DNA of 50,304 bases from Thiomicrospira cyclica (lineage in GTDB: Bacteria > Pseudomonadota > Gammaproteobacteria > Thiomicrospirales > Thiomicrospiraceae), in contig DYST01000003.1 in assembly GCA_020726325.1 (NCBI GenBank), positions 1 through 50,304 on the forward strand. Reading direction: 5' to 3'. This document shows, piece after piece, positions 1 to 9,767 of this stretch. The position numbers were made by a program, and so were the translations under genes. A model generated the notes under the pieces. That model was given only the letters and a program-made list of their open reading frames with translations, searched no databases and was not told the DNA's origin. Position 1 is the stretch's first letter, and every line of letters begins with the position of its first letter.

Positions 1-72
1 AAATATAACGATCATGATTCATCTGGATTTGTGTCAACTCGTATAACGTCAAAAAGATTGTCTGCATGCTCA

Positions 73-191
73 GGCGAGACCCGACAATATTTTTGGGTCT
101 TGCGCTTGGTAAAGCTGCGCAAGCGTTGGATATTTTGATACTGAATCAGCAATAGCCCTTTCAAAGTCTTGACGTATCAAAATAGCCATAA
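73..191 (-). pseudogene. Truncated/frameshifted phage structural-like gene fragment (MAILIRQDFERAIADSVSKYPTLAQLYQAQDPKILSGLA*)
   Basis: Minus-strand translation gives a phage-tail-like N-terminus that stops after 39 codons. An overlapping frame stays open (..KTQKYCRVSPEHADNLFDVIRVDTNPDES*) to about position 15, consistent with a frameshift or relic. Confidence 0.4.
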
Positions 192-194
192 TCG

Positions 195-488
195 TTACTG
201 CTCACCTGTAAATGTAAATTGCATACCGTAAACGTCAATCAGAATGTAAACCTTGTCTGGTGGTACATCCACGGTGTAAAGGTTAATGCTACTTCTGGGC
301 AATATCGACAAAATCGGCACGTCTTTAATCAGCTTTTTAACCTGTGCGTTTGCCAACCCTGCCGCATGTGGGGTCTGCAATACTTCCTTGAGATTATTGC
401 CATAGTCTGAGCCTAAATAACCGTCTTGAGGGGTTTGTAGCCAGTGATCAATCATCTTCATGATTTCGGCTGCTGTTATCGTGTTCAT
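195..488 (-). CDS. Small hypothetical protein, probably phage-derived
   Basis: 97 aa ORF (MNTITAAEIMKMIDHWLQTPQDGYLGSDYGNN...); ATGA overlap with an upstream fragment; neighbours look like phage relics. Confidence 0.5.
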   Translation of the reverse strand: MNTITAAEIMKMIDHWLQTPQDGYLGSDYGNNLKEVLQTPHAAGLANAQVKKLIKDVPILSILPRSSINLYTVDVPPDKVYILIDVYGMQFTFTGEQ

Positions 489-586
489 GCTGCTAAAAAC
501 CAGTGTTTTTCTATGCGTTTATCATGCCATGATTTAATTGCTTCAATGGCAGGTTTTCCTAAAGTAGGAACAGACAAAAAGCGTCG
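485..586 (-). pseudogene. C-terminal fragment of a phage-like gene (..RRFLSVPTLGKPAIEAIKSWHDKRIEKHWFLAA*)
   Basis: Open minus-strand frame with no start codon, overlapping the start of the 97 aa ORF by ATGA. Confidence 0.35.
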
Positions 587-663
587 TTAACAACGCAATA
601 AAAAATATTTGTATCTATAACATATTTTTGTTATGATAGAATAATGCTCAGCAAGGAGGCAAG

Positions 664-852
664 GTGAAACAAAGCGAGTTCAAAAGGTGGTTAGCCAGTT
701 TAGGTGCTACTTTCAAAGAGGGCGCAGGTCACACAAAGGTATTTATCAATGACAAGCAAACTACCATACCAAGGCATGGTAGCAGTGAAATAGATAATAA
801 CTTCGTAAAAAGAATCTGCAAACAATTAGGCTTAAACAAGCACCCTTTCTAG
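664..852 (+). CDS. hicA: HicA-like mRNA interferase toxin
   Basis: 62 aa, GTG start after AAGGAGG; MKQSEFKRWLASLGATFKEGAGHTKVFINDKQTTIPRHGSSEID is a typical YcfA/HicA fold with the 'GSHxKV..IPRHGSxEI' type motif. Confidence 0.85.
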   Translation: MKQSEFKRWLASLGATFKEGAGHTKVFINDKQTTIPRHGSSEIDNNFVKRICKQLGLNKHPF

Positions 853-886
853 GGTGAAAAGGTTTACTTTGCCATTAGGAGGCACC

Positions 887-1303
887 ATGTTAATTTACCC
901 AGCTGTTTTTGAGCAAGAAGAACATACAATTGTTGTTCACTTTCCAGATATTCCAGAAGCGATTACTTTTGGTATTGGTATGGATGATGCACGGTTTATG
1001 GCACAAGATGCCGTTACTACCGCACTAGATTTCTACTTCGATGATATGCGTGCAATCCCCATGCCCTCCCCTGTTAAAGAGGGTCAGATAGCGATTAGCT
1101 TAGATGAAACGGCAAGTATGAAGGTAATGCTTCATAATGAGATGGTGAAACAGCATGTGATTAAAGCCGAGCTTGCCCGTCGTATGAATATTGCCCCTCA
1201 GCATATCAAACGCCTACTAAACCCAAAAGTACCGACCAAACTCACCACCTTATCAGAAGCCTTTGCCGCATTAGGTAAACGGTTAGAGATTCGGGTAGTA
1301 TGA
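887..1303 (+). CDS. hicB: HicB-family antitoxin
   Basis: ATG at 887 behind AGGAGG; YPAVFEQEEHTIVVHFPDIPEAITFG...DA degenerate RNase H-like fold plus C-terminal HTH; directly follows hicA. Confidence 0.85.
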   Translation: MLIYPAVFEQEEHTIVVHFPDIPEAITFGIGMDDARFMAQDAVTTALDFYFDDMRAIPMPSPVKEGQIAISLDETASMKVMLHNEMVKQHVIKAELARRMNIAPQHIKRLLNPKVPTKLTTLSEAFAALGKRLEIRVV

Positions 1304-1337
1304 TGTTAGCCATGAAGCGTTATGAAGCAGAACAGAT

Positions 1338-1558
1338 CACCAAAAAGCCAGAGAATTAGTTGAAAAACATGCCAAAGTAGATTGGGATACCTTCGTTAAG
1401 AATAGTGGAAGTTATCAAGCACCACCTGCCATGCTACCAGTAACGATATGAGCAATGCGCCTGTCTGATAAATCTCTACCCATGTTCGGGTCAACATTGC
1501 TGCTGGTACTGAAATGGATGAGCTGGCAACCAGTGATGACGTTGGCATTTAGAACAGG
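1338..1558 (+). pseudogene. Decayed gene fragments between hicB and tRNA-Arg
   Basis: Short open stretches in more than one frame (ARELVEKHAKVDWDTFVKNSGSYQAPPAMLPVTI*; STHVRVNIAAGTEMDELATSDDVGI*) with no intact ORF. Confidence 0.3.
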
Positions 1559-1575
1559 TTTATGTTTTTTATGAT

Positions 1576-1652
1576 TGGTGCGCCTGAGACGATTCGAACG
1601 TCCGACCACCGCCTTCGGAGGGCGATACTCTATCCAGCTGAGCTACAGGCGC
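1576..1652 (-). tRNA. tRNA-Arg(CCG)
   Basis: Reverse complement GCGCCTGTAGCTCAGCTGGATAGAGTATCGCCCTCCGAAGGCGGTGGTCGGACGTTCGAATCGTCTCAGGCGCACCA folds as a cloverleaf; anticodon loop CTCCGAA; CCA encoded. Confidence 0.96.
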
Positions 1653-1748
1653 AACTTTTTCATTATAGCACGTTTAACCAGCAGGACAAATTCTGGATAA
1701 AATATACGCATAGCATAACAGAGGGCGGCTTCCTTAATGTTTTAAAAA

Positions 1749-3278
1749 TCAATGCCAATGCCGCCTTCTCATACCAAACAACAGCAAAGCGATGGCATAA
1801 CTTAACATCCCAACGAGAACCAATAGCAACAATGCCCCACTTCGCTCCCAGCCACTGGCAAGCGTCCAATCCGATAATAACGCCTGTTGCAACCACCACA
1901 AACTAACCGCCATCACTAAAACAGCAAATCCACTTTGCAACAGAAACCGCATCCAACCAACAATCGGTGTATAAAAGCCTTTTCTGCGCAACGCCCACCA
2001 CAATAAACCCGCATTCACCAACGCAGCGGTACTGACTGCCAATGCCAAGCCAATATGCGCCAATGGCTGAATCAGTGCTAACGCTAATACCAAGTTCACA
2101 ACCAAAGCAACCACCGAGACCTGTACAGGGATTTTCATCTGCTCACGAGCATAAAATGCAGGTGCTAATACTTTCACCGCCAAAAAGCCCAGCAATCCAA
2201 CGCCATATGCCGTTAATGCCTGTGCCGAACTAAGGGCATCGGCACTGGTAAAAGCACCGTAACCAAACAAGGTAAGCATTAACGGCTCAGACAACAATGC
2301 CAAAGCAACGGTTGCAGGCAAGCCGACCACCCAAATTAAGCGCAGCGCAAAATCGAGGGTTTGATTGTAACGATCCCAATCGGACTCTGCTCTTGCTTGA
2401 GACAAGCTAGGCAATACTACTGTCGCCAATGCCACACCAAAAACACCAACAGGAAACTCCATTAAACGATCGGCATAATACAACCACGACACGCTACCTG
2501 CGATTAAAAACGAGGCTAAAATCGTTGACACCAGTAAGTTAATCTGCGCCACACTCACACCAAGCAATGCAGGTGCCATATTACGCAACACCCGCCCGAC
2601 ACCTTCATGACTTGCAAGCGTAAAACGTGGATGCCAACCAACAGGCGTTAATGCCCACCACACCCACGCCAACTGAATAAAACCCGCAACCAACACCCCC
2701 CACGCCAAACTCATCGCAGGCACATCGAGCACTGGCGCGAGTAACCAAGCAGCAGCAATCATGGCGACATTGAGCCAAACAGGGTTAAAAGCTGGTTCCC
2801 AATAACGTGAGTAAGAATTCAGCACCGCTGCCAACATCGCCGTGAGTGAAATCAATAGCAGATAAGGAAAGGTAATGCGTAGCATATCAATTGCGATGGG
2901 CAAACGGGCATCGTTACTAAAACCAGGGGCAAAGAGAAGCATAATCGGCTCTGCCAACAGCATCCCAATTAAAGTGAGTGCCAATAAAAATAAGGATAAG
3001 CGTGTCCAAACCGCATCGAGCAATATGTGTGTTGCACCCTCGCCTTCTTTATGGCGCACATCGGTTAAGACAGGGACAAAGGCTTGCGAAAACGCGCCTT
3101 CTGCGGTGAGACGACGAAAGAAATTAGGAATTTTGAATGCCACAAAAAAAGCATCTGCCTCTGCCGAAGCACCAAACAAGCGTGCAATCACCATATCACG
3201 CACAAAACCAAGAATGCGTGAAATTAAGGTCATGCTACCAACCGTAGCAGCACCACGAAACAAGCGTTTAATTGTCAT
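1749..3278 (-). CDS. murJ: Lipid II flippase MurJ (MviN)
   Basis: 509 aa polytopic membrane protein; MTIKRLFRGAATVGSMTLISRILGFVRDMVIARLFGASAEADAFFVAFKIPNFFRRLTAEGAFSQAFVPV. Confidence 0.97.
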   Translation of the reverse strand: MTIKRLFRGAATVGSMTLISRILGFVRDMVIARLFGASAEADAFFVAFKIPNFFRRLTAEGAFSQAFVPVLTDVRHKEGEGATHILLDAVWTRLSLFLLALTLIGMLLAEPIMLLFAPGFSNDARLPIAIDMLRITFPYLLLISLTAMLAAVLNSYSRYWEPAFNPVWLNVAMIAAAWLLAPVLDVPAMSLAWGVLVAGFIQLAWVWWALTPVGWHPRFTLASHEGVGRVLRNMAPALLGVSVAQINLLVSTILASFLIAGSVSWLYYADRLMEFPVGVFGVALATVVLPSLSQARAESDWDRYNQTLDFALRLIWVVGLPATVALALLSEPLMLTLFGYGAFTSADALSSAQALTAYGVGLLGFLAVKVLAPAFYAREQMKIPVQVSVVALVVNLVLALALIQPLAHIGLALAVSTAALVNAGLLWWALRRKGFYTPIVGWMRFLLQSGFAVLVMAVSLWWLQQALLSDWTLASGWERSGALLLLVLVGMLSYAIALLLFGMRRRHWH

Positions 3279-3290
3279 AAAACCTCAAAC

Positions 3291-3317
3291 AAAAAAGGCG
3301 GTCAAACGACCGCCCTT
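3291..3317 (-). terminator. Rho-independent terminator downstream of the DUF2892 gene
   Basis: AAAAAAGGCGGTC-AAAC-GACCGCC; read on the minus strand this is a GC hairpin plus T-tract. Confidence 0.75.
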
Positions 3318-3332
3318 ATCATCGGACTGAGA

Positions 3333-3518
3333 TTACTCAGCCGCTTTGCAGCCTGTATTCATACCAAGCAAGGTGTACAAGGGGCAAAAACCAATTGCGC
3401 CCGTTGCTAATGGTATCAGACCAATCCACCCCCAAGCAAAACCGTAGAGCGCGAGTACAATTAGCCCCATACCTAAAACAACCCGCAGAACACGATCAAT
3501 CCAACCTACATTACACAT
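3333..3518 (-). CDS. DUF2892 / YgaP transmembrane-domain-like small membrane protein
   Basis: MCNVGWIDRVLRVVLGMGLIVLALYG...LATGAIGFCPLYTLLGMNTGCK; the internal Met is a better start than the ORF-track start. Confidence 0.8.
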   Translation of the reverse strand: MCNVGWIDRVLRVVLGMGLIVLALYGFAWGWIGLIPLATGAIGFCPLYTLLGMNTGCKAAE

Positions 3519-3552
3519 AACTAACACGCTCCATTTTATGATTAAAAAAATT

Positions 3553-5820
3553 TTACAACTTAACACAGTCCACAGAATAACGCTTACTACCATCTGGCAT
3601 CTCTTCAACCGTTAGACCATGCACATCCGTGTTAAAACCTGGGAACTTCTCATTAAAGACACGCGCAAACTTGAGATAGTCTACAATGATTTTATTAAAA
3701 CGCTCACCTGGGATCAGTAGCGGAATACCCGGTGGGTAAGGCGTGACCAAGCTTGCAGTAATACGTCCCTCTAATTCATCAATCACGACACGTTCAATTT
3801 TACGATGGGTCATCATTGCAAAAGCATCCGCTGGCTTCATGGCTGCTTCCATTTCCGATAAGTACATATCTGTCGTTAAATGCGCGACATCATACTGTGC
3901 ATAGAAGCTATGGAATTGTTTACACAAATCGCGTAAGCCCACTTTTTCGTAGCGTGGATTTTTGGTAATAAATTCGGGTAAGACACGCCATAAGGGTTGG
4001 TTCTTATCAAAGTCATCTTTAAATTGCTGCAATGCAGCCATTAGGGTATTCCAGCGACCTTTGGTGATGCCGATGGTAAACATGATAAAGAAGCTGTACA
4101 AACCACATTTTTCGACGATAACACCATGCTCTGCTAAGTATTTAGTCACAATTGCAGCAGGAATACCCCACTCATCAAAATCCCCATCGACATCTAAACC
4201 GGGGGTAATAATGGTTGCTTTAATCGGGTCAAGCATATTGAAGCCATCGGCAAGATTGCCGAAACCATGCCAGCGATCGTTGGGCTTGAGTACCCAAGAA
4301 TCACGATCTTCGACGCCTTCTTGATTGCTGACATCGGGTCCCCATACTTTGAACCACCAAGAGTCGCCGTATTCTTCATCGACTTTCGCCATGGCATGAC
4401 GGAAGTTAATCGACTCTGAAATCGATTCTTCAACCAATGCCGTGCCACCTGGGGCTTCCATCATTGCTGCTGCCACATCGCAGCTGGCAATAATGGCATA
4501 CTGTGGACTGGTCGAGCTGTGCATTAAGTAAGCTTCATTGAATACTTGCAAATCAAGCTGGGTGTTTTCGGCGTTTTGTACCAAAATTTGCGAGGCTTGC
4601 GACAAACCAGCAAGTAACTTATGGGTTGATTGTGTGGCAAATACCATCGACTTTTCGGTACGTGTACCATCGCGCGAAATGGCGTGCATGCCTTTATAGA
4701 AGTCATGGAAAGTCGCGTGTGGTAGCCACGCTTCATCGAAATGCAAGGTATCAACCCAGCCATCCAAGCGTTCTTTAATCATGCCTGTATTGTAGAGAAC
4801 GCCATCGTAGGTGCTTTGGGTGATGGTCAAAATGCGCGGATCAGTTCCCAAGGTGCTGGCAATCGGATGTGCCGCAATTTTAGCCTTGATGGTATCGCGT
4901 TCGAACTCGCTGAGTGGAATTGGTCCAATAATGCCATAATGGTTACGGGTTGGTGTTAAAAATACAGGAATCGCACCTGTCATGGTAATGGCGTGCAGAA
5001 TCGACTTATGGCAGTTGCGGTCAACAATGACGATGTCGTTGTCGGCAACGCACGAGTGCCAGACCATTTTATTCGATGTCGATGTGCCATTGGTGACAAA
5101 GAACAGGTGATCGGCACTGAAAATACGCGCAGCGTTACGTTCCGATGCCGCAACAGGACCTGTGTGGTCGAGCAACTGTCCTAGCTCGTCTACCGCATTA
5201 CATACATCGGCACGTAATAGGTTTTCGCCAAAGAATTGGTGAAACATTTGCCCGACAGGTGATTTAAGAAATGCCACCCCGCCCGAATGTCCTGGGCAAT
5301 GCCACGAGTAAGAACCATCGGCAGCATAGTGCGTCAATGCACGAAAGAAAGGCGGTGCAAGACTGTCTAAGTAAGCCTTAGCTTCGCGGATGATGTAACG
5401 CGCTACAAATTCTGGCGTATCCTCAAACATATGAATAAAGCCGTTTAACTCACGCAAAATGTCATTCGGGATATGACGTGCAGTACGGGTTTCACCGTGT
5501 AAGAAAATCGGGATTTCAGCATTGCGCCAGCGGATTTCTTCAACAAAGGCGCGTAAATTCTTAATCGCTTGCGGCTCATTATTGCTACCGTCTGCATTTT
5601 GCGCAGTCGCTGTCATTTCCTCGTCATCAATCGCCAAGATAAAGGCACAAGCTCGACTTTGCTGCTGGGCAAAGGTCGATAAGTCGCCATAGCTGGTGAC
5701 ACCTAGCACTTCGATGTTTTCGGCTTGAATGGCATCGGCTAGAGCACGAATACCCAAACCAGAAGTGTTTTCAGAACGAAAGTCTTCGTCGATAATGACA
5801 ACAGGGAAACGAAAGCGCAT
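3553..5820 (-). CDS. Orn/Lys/Arg decarboxylase family protein (PLP-dependent)
   Basis: N-terminal receiver-like wing domain, PLP motif ..STHKLLAGLSQASQI.., DVHGLTVEEMPDGSKRYSVDC C-terminal region. Confidence 0.9.
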   Translation of the reverse strand: MRFRFPVVIIDEDFRSENTSGLGIRALADAIQAENIEVLGVTSYGDLSTFAQQQSRACAFILAIDDEEMTATAQNADGSNNEPQAIKNLRAFVEEIRWRNAEIPIFLHGETRTARHIPNDILRELNGFIHMFEDTPEFVARYIIREAKAYLDSLAPPFFRALTHYAADGSYSWHCPGHSGGVAFLKSPVGQMFHQFFGENLLRADVCNAVDELGQLLDHTGPVAASERNAARIFSADHLFFVTNGTSTSNKMVWHSCVADNDIVIVDRNCHKSILHAITMTGAIPVFLTPTRNHYGIIGPIPLSEFERDTIKAKIAAHPIASTLGTDPRILTITQSTYDGVLYNTGMIKERLDGWVDTLHFDEAWLPHATFHDFYKGMHAISRDGTRTEKSMVFATQSTHKLLAGLSQASQILVQNAENTQLDLQVFNEAYLMHSSTSPQYAIIASCDVAAAMMEAPGGTALVEESISESINFRHAMAKVDEEYGDSWWFKVWGPDVSNQEGVEDRDSWVLKPNDRWHGFGNLADGFNMLDPIKATIITPGLDVDGDFDEWGIPAAIVTKYLAEHGVIVEKCGLYSFFIMFTIGITKGRWNTLMAALQQFKDDFDKNQPLWRVLPEFITKNPRYEKVGLRDLCKQFHSFYAQYDVAHLTTDMYLSEMEAAMKPADAFAMMTHRKIERVVIDELEGRITASLVTPYPPGIPLLIPGERFNKIIVDYLKFARVFNEKFPGFNTDVHGLTVEEMPDGSKRYSVDCVKL

Positions 5821-5920
5821 GCGAGTGAGTCCTTGGATTCTAAAAGTGGTAAACAATATTGGCGCATTATGACATAGTTATGTGACAGTTAAAGGAATAT
5901 TTAACGTTAAGTTAACAGGT

Positions 5921-5952
5921 GCTGTAACAGTCGAATAAACAACCGTTACAGC
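5921..5952. other. Inverted repeat in the ppnP / decarboxylase intergenic region
   Basis: GCTGTAAC...GTTACAGC perfect 8 bp arms. Confidence 0.4.
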
Positions 5953-5977
5953 CCAGTCATCAATAAGCTAAACAGGA

Positions 5978-6289
5978 TTAGCCAAAATGACAAACATAGT
6001 GCACGGTTTCGCTCACTTCGATCACAAAGCTACCATTTTCAGGAACAGAAAAAGTCATCGCACCATCAATGACTTGCCAATCGCCACCATTGACCTGTAC
6101 ACGTCCTTTACCAGCCAACAATTCCATGACTTCTGGTACGCCAACATTAAATGTTAATGTTGCAGGCAAAATAACGCCAACACTTTTACGCGTACCATCG
6201 GCTAAGGTAAGGGTATGACTCACACAGTTACCATCAAAATAAACATTGGCTGTTTTGCTCACGCTGACGTTATTAAATGCTTCACTCAT
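5978..6289 (-). CDS. ppnP: Pyrimidine/purine nucleoside phosphorylase (DUF1255, YaiE)
   Basis: 103 aa; FNNVSVSKTANVYFDGNCVSHTLTLADGTRKSVGVILPA..F.V..PEVMELLAG. Confidence 0.93.
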   Translation of the reverse strand: MSEAFNNVSVSKTANVYFDGNCVSHTLTLADGTRKSVGVILPATLTFNVGVPEVMELLAGKGRVQVNGGDWQVIDGAMTFSVPENGSFVIEVSETVHYVCHFG

Positions 6290-6420
6290 CGGGGTGCTCT
6301 CCTTGAATCTGGTTTAAGGTATACTAATCACAAAAAAATATTGATGCAGTGTAAAAGGTTAAGATTAATACTGCAAGAAAAGCTTTCTATTCCATTTGAC
6401 GAACCCTAAGGAAATGAACC

Positions 6421-9027
6421 ATGACACGTTGGCTCAGTTTGATTCTGCTTTTGATGTTAGAAGTCATGATTATCAGCTTGTTATTCTTTAATCAAGAGCA
6501 AAAGGAAGAGCAGGAGCTGGGACGCGCGCTCGATTCGGTACGTATTTCATACCAAGCAGCATTACAAGTACAAGATACCGCAATGTACTCTGCTTTACAG
6601 GAAGTTATCTTGCGTCAGGATATTTTAGCGGCCTTTGCTGCTGGTGTCTGGAGTAATGATGCTGAAGAGCAAGATGGGTTCCGTAAAAAGTTGTATAACT
6701 TGCTTTATCCTACTTATCAGCGTCTTCTTGATGGAAATATGACGCAGTTTGCTTTTCATACTTTAGATGGACACAATTATTTACGCTTTCAACAGCCCGA
6801 CAAATACGGTGATATGCTTGGTGCTATTCGTCCGTTGCTCGCACAAGTGATTGATACCAATCAAGCTACTAAAGGATTTGAATTGGGAATTTTTGGTGGT
6901 GCTTTTCGTTTTATTTATCCCTTATCGCTTAACGGCCAACGTTTAGGTGTTGTCGAGGCAGGTTCATCTTTTGCTGCATTAGGAAAAACCATGCTAACGC
7001 TAACGCCGCACTATGAATATACCTTTATTATGCGACGTGATGTCATTAAAAATATGGTTAATCTTTCACAAACGGTGTACGAACCAACGCTCATTCATAA
7101 TTACTTTATTACTGAGTCATCTAGGGCATTGCCAGCAGCACTACAGCGTCCATTGTCTGCTGATTTTATTGCTCTAGAAGAACAATTAAAAAATGATGAC
7201 GATGTGCAAAAGGAAATGTTATCAGGACAAGCGATTTCGCGTTATTTATTAACCAATGGTCGTTGGTATAGCGTGAACTTACTACCAGTAAATGATGTTA
7301 ATCAAAAACATATTGGTTATGTGGTAGCCATAACCATTGCTAATGAGATTGCGCACATTCAAAATGAATTTTGGATAAGTGCCTTCGTTAGCAGCATTTT
7401 TATGTTTGTTTTAGGGTTATTGCTATGGCGTGCGCAACGTGAAGCCAAGCTACGTGGTGAGCAGCAGAAGCGGATGCAAATTATTACAGATACCGTTGGT
7501 GATGGTTTATATGTCGTCAATGAACTTGGCGAAATTATCTTTATCAATCCCGCTGCCTTGCAGTTGCTCGGCTATACATCCGAACAACAGGTTATGGGAC
7601 AAAAAGCTGCGTCTCTATTTTATGTTAATGCTGAGGGCGGACGCGGCATAGATCCGCTAGCCTGTCCAATTTGCCGCGTTTTCAAAACAGGCATCCCTTT
7701 CCGTGGCGATTTTAAGTTTATGCGAGTAGATGATACGCAATTTGACATTGAGATTGTCAGCCAGCCTGTTATTCAAGGTCAAAGCGTTACTGGCTTGGCA
7801 ATGCTTTTTAGAGATGTAACATCACGCAATGCAATACAAACAGAAATTATTGCTGCGCGTGAATTAGCAGAGCAGGCGAGCGCGTCAAAAAGTGCTTTCC
7901 TCGCGAATATGAGTCATGAAATTCGTACCCCCATGAATGGGGTATTGGGAATGACGGCGTTATTACAAGAAACACCACTCAATGAAGAGCAAAAAGACTA
8001 TGTGCAAACCATTCGTAGTAGTGGTGATGCCTTGCTTACCGTTATTGATGATATTTTAGACTATTCTAAAATTGAAGCGGGCATGATGACCATTGAGTCT
8101 GCCCCCTTGGATATTCGAGCCTTATTTAAGGACATACAACGACTGATGCACTGGCGCGTCGAGCAAAAAGGATTGCGTTTGTCTTTACGTATTACCGATG
8201 CCGTGCCGCATATTGTGCTGGGTGATTCGGTGCGTGTACGCCAAGTGTTGCTCAATTTAATTGGTAATGCTATTAAGTTTACCGATCAGGGCGGCATCGA
8301 AGTTGTTGCTTTATTACCCTATCATTCGGGCGACTCTTTCAAAATACGTGTGGAAGTGAAGGATACGGGTATTGGTATCGCTGAAGATAAAATTAACCGC
8401 TTATTCAAATCCTTTAGCCAAGTTGATGATTCGACCACGCGACGTTTTGGTGGTACGGGATTAGGCTTGTCGATTAGTAAGCGTTTGGCAGAGTTGATGC
8501 ATGGTGAAATTGGTGCAACCAGTATTGAAGGTAAAGGGTCGGTATTTTGGTTTAGCTTTATGGTACGTGCCGCAGGCAATGAAACACTTAAAGAAACAGA
8601 AACGCTCAGTAGTAGTATCCAAGAATTGCCACCAGCGCGTTTACTTTTGGTTGAGGATAATCTTGTTAATCAAAAGGTAGCAATGGCAATGCTGAGTAAA
8701 CTGGGGTACAAACCAGATATTGCCAACAATGGCAAAGAAGCACTTGAGTTGCTCAGAGAACATGATTATGACCTTGTATTTATGGATTGCCAAATGCCTG
8801 TTATGGATGGTTTTGATACCACGCGCGCTATTCGAGCTGGTTTTGGTGGACGTAATGCACAAATCACGGTTGTGGCATTAACTGCTAATGCGATGAAAGA
8901 AGATCAGGACGCTTGCTATGCGTCGGGAATGACTGACTATTTATCGAAGCCACTACAAATGCCAGCACTGGTCGCCATACTTAAAAAACATCTGGTGGTA
9001 GAGCCCTTGCCAACGTCAGAATCGTGA
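6421..9027 (+). CDS. Hybrid sensor histidine kinase with periplasmic sensor, PAS, HisKA, HATPase and receiver domains
   Basis: Two TM segments; PAS; SHEIRTPMNGVLGM H-box; NLIGNAIKF N-box; DTGIGIAEDK; GGTGLGLSIS; receiver LLVEDNLVNQKVA...FMDCQMPVMDG. Confidence 0.95.
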   Translation: MTRWLSLILLLMLEVMIISLLFFNQEQKEEQELGRALDSVRISYQAALQVQDTAMYSALQEVILRQDILAAFAAGVWSNDAEEQDGFRKKLYNLLYPTYQRLLDGNMTQFAFHTLDGHNYLRFQQPDKYGDMLGAIRPLLAQVIDTNQATKGFELGIFGGAFRFIYPLSLNGQRLGVVEAGSSFAALGKTMLTLTPHYEYTFIMRRDVIKNMVNLSQTVYEPTLIHNYFITESSRALPAALQRPLSADFIALEEQLKNDDDVQKEMLSGQAISRYLLTNGRWYSVNLLPVNDVNQKHIGYVVAITIANEIAHIQNEFWISAFVSSIFMFVLGLLLWRAQREAKLRGEQQKRMQIITDTVGDGLYVVNELGEIIFINPAALQLLGYTSEQQVMGQKAASLFYVNAEGGRGIDPLACPICRVFKTGIPFRGDFKFMRVDDTQFDIEIVSQPVIQGQSVTGLAMLFRDVTSRNAIQTEIIAARELAEQASASKSAFLANMSHEIRTPMNGVLGMTALLQETPLNEEQKDYVQTIRSSGDALLTVIDDILDYSKIEAGMMTIESAPLDIRALFKDIQRLMHWRVEQKGLRLSLRITDAVPHIVLGDSVRVRQVLLNLIGNAIKFTDQGGIEVVALLPYHSGDSFKIRVEVKDTGIGIAEDKINRLFKSFSQVDDSTTRRFGGTGLGLSISKRLAELMHGEIGATSIEGKGSVFWFSFMVRAAGNETLKETETLSSSIQELPPARLLLVEDNLVNQKVAMAMLSKLGYKPDIANNGKEALELLREHDYDLVFMDCQMPVMDGFDTTRAIRAGFGGRNAQITVVALTANAMKEDQDACYASGMTDYLSKPLQMPALVAILKKHLVVEPLPTSES

Positions 9028-9682
9028 CCTGCTTAACACCTGCTTCTTGTAGTAGGCGAGTACAATGACTGAGCGTCGCGCCTGTTGTATAAACATCGTC
9101 GATGAGCAGAATCCGCTGATGTCCGTGTAGATTTTCAGGCAAAATAGAAAAAGCACCGACAAGGTTTTTCTGCCGTGCATTTTTATCTAGCCCTGCCTGT
9201 GCGGGGGTAAAAAGATTACGAACTAATGCCTTTTCTAATATGGGTAGTTTTAGGGTCGAGCTGACTGCTCGCGCCAAGGCATATGCGGTATTAAAGCCGC
9301 GAGCACGTAGTTTTTTGGGGTGTAAGGGAATGGGAATAATGGCTGTTGCTTCAGTCGTAATTGCTTGTAATGTTAACCAACCGCTCAGGGTTTCGCATAA
9401 GAGACGTGCAGCACTATGCCGACGTTGGTATTTCCAGTTTTGTATCAGTGTTTGTACACTGCCATCATAGACCAAACAGCTATAGGCTTGTTGCCAAGCA
9501 GGCGGTGTGAGACTACAACTCGCGCAGACGCTACTATCATCATTTGGCAAAGCGCAAAGCGGACAGGCAGAGACAACAACGCGCGCTTCACTCGCGCAGG
9601 CAGGACAAAGCTCATCATCGCGTGCAGTAGCACCGCATAATTGACATGAGGGTGGCAGTAAGTATTTTTCGAGCCAGTGCAT
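8981..9682 (-). CDS. comF: ComF family protein / phosphoribosyltransferase
   Basis: N-terminal Cys clusters (LCGA...CPAC..CPLC..CASC) plus PRT motif ILLIDDVYTTGATL. Confidence 0.93.
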   Translation of the reverse strand: MHWLEKYLLPPSCQLCGATARDDELCPACASEARVVVSACPLCALPNDDSSVCASCSLTPPAWQQAYSCLVYDGSVQTLIQNWKYQRRHSAARLLCETLSGWLTLQAITTEATAIIPIPLHPKKLRARGFNTAYALARAVSSTLKLPILEKALVRNLFTPAQAGLDKNARQKNLVGAFSILPENLHGHQRILLIDDVYTTGATLSHCTRLLQEAGVKQVTILTLARALPPDVF

Positions 9683-9767
9683 ATTCGCGTGTAACAGTTT
9701 TTCAAGTGACGTGATAACGGTTAGAATAGCATTAAAATTCGGCTACGCATTATAAAAAGGGAAAAAA

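Noticed and set aside
1562-1906. 114-aa ORF starting APETIRTSDHRLRRAILYPAELQ
   Set aside because: A well-known false ORF across an antisense tRNA (here tRNA-Arg), continuing antisense to murJ
2875-3330. 151-aa plus-strand ORF opposite murJ
   Set aside because: Basic low-complexity translation antisense to a conserved gene
9683-9767. BirA biotin operator upstream of bioB
   Set aside because: No recognisable TTGTAAACC..GGTTTACAA palindrome seen; regulation left open
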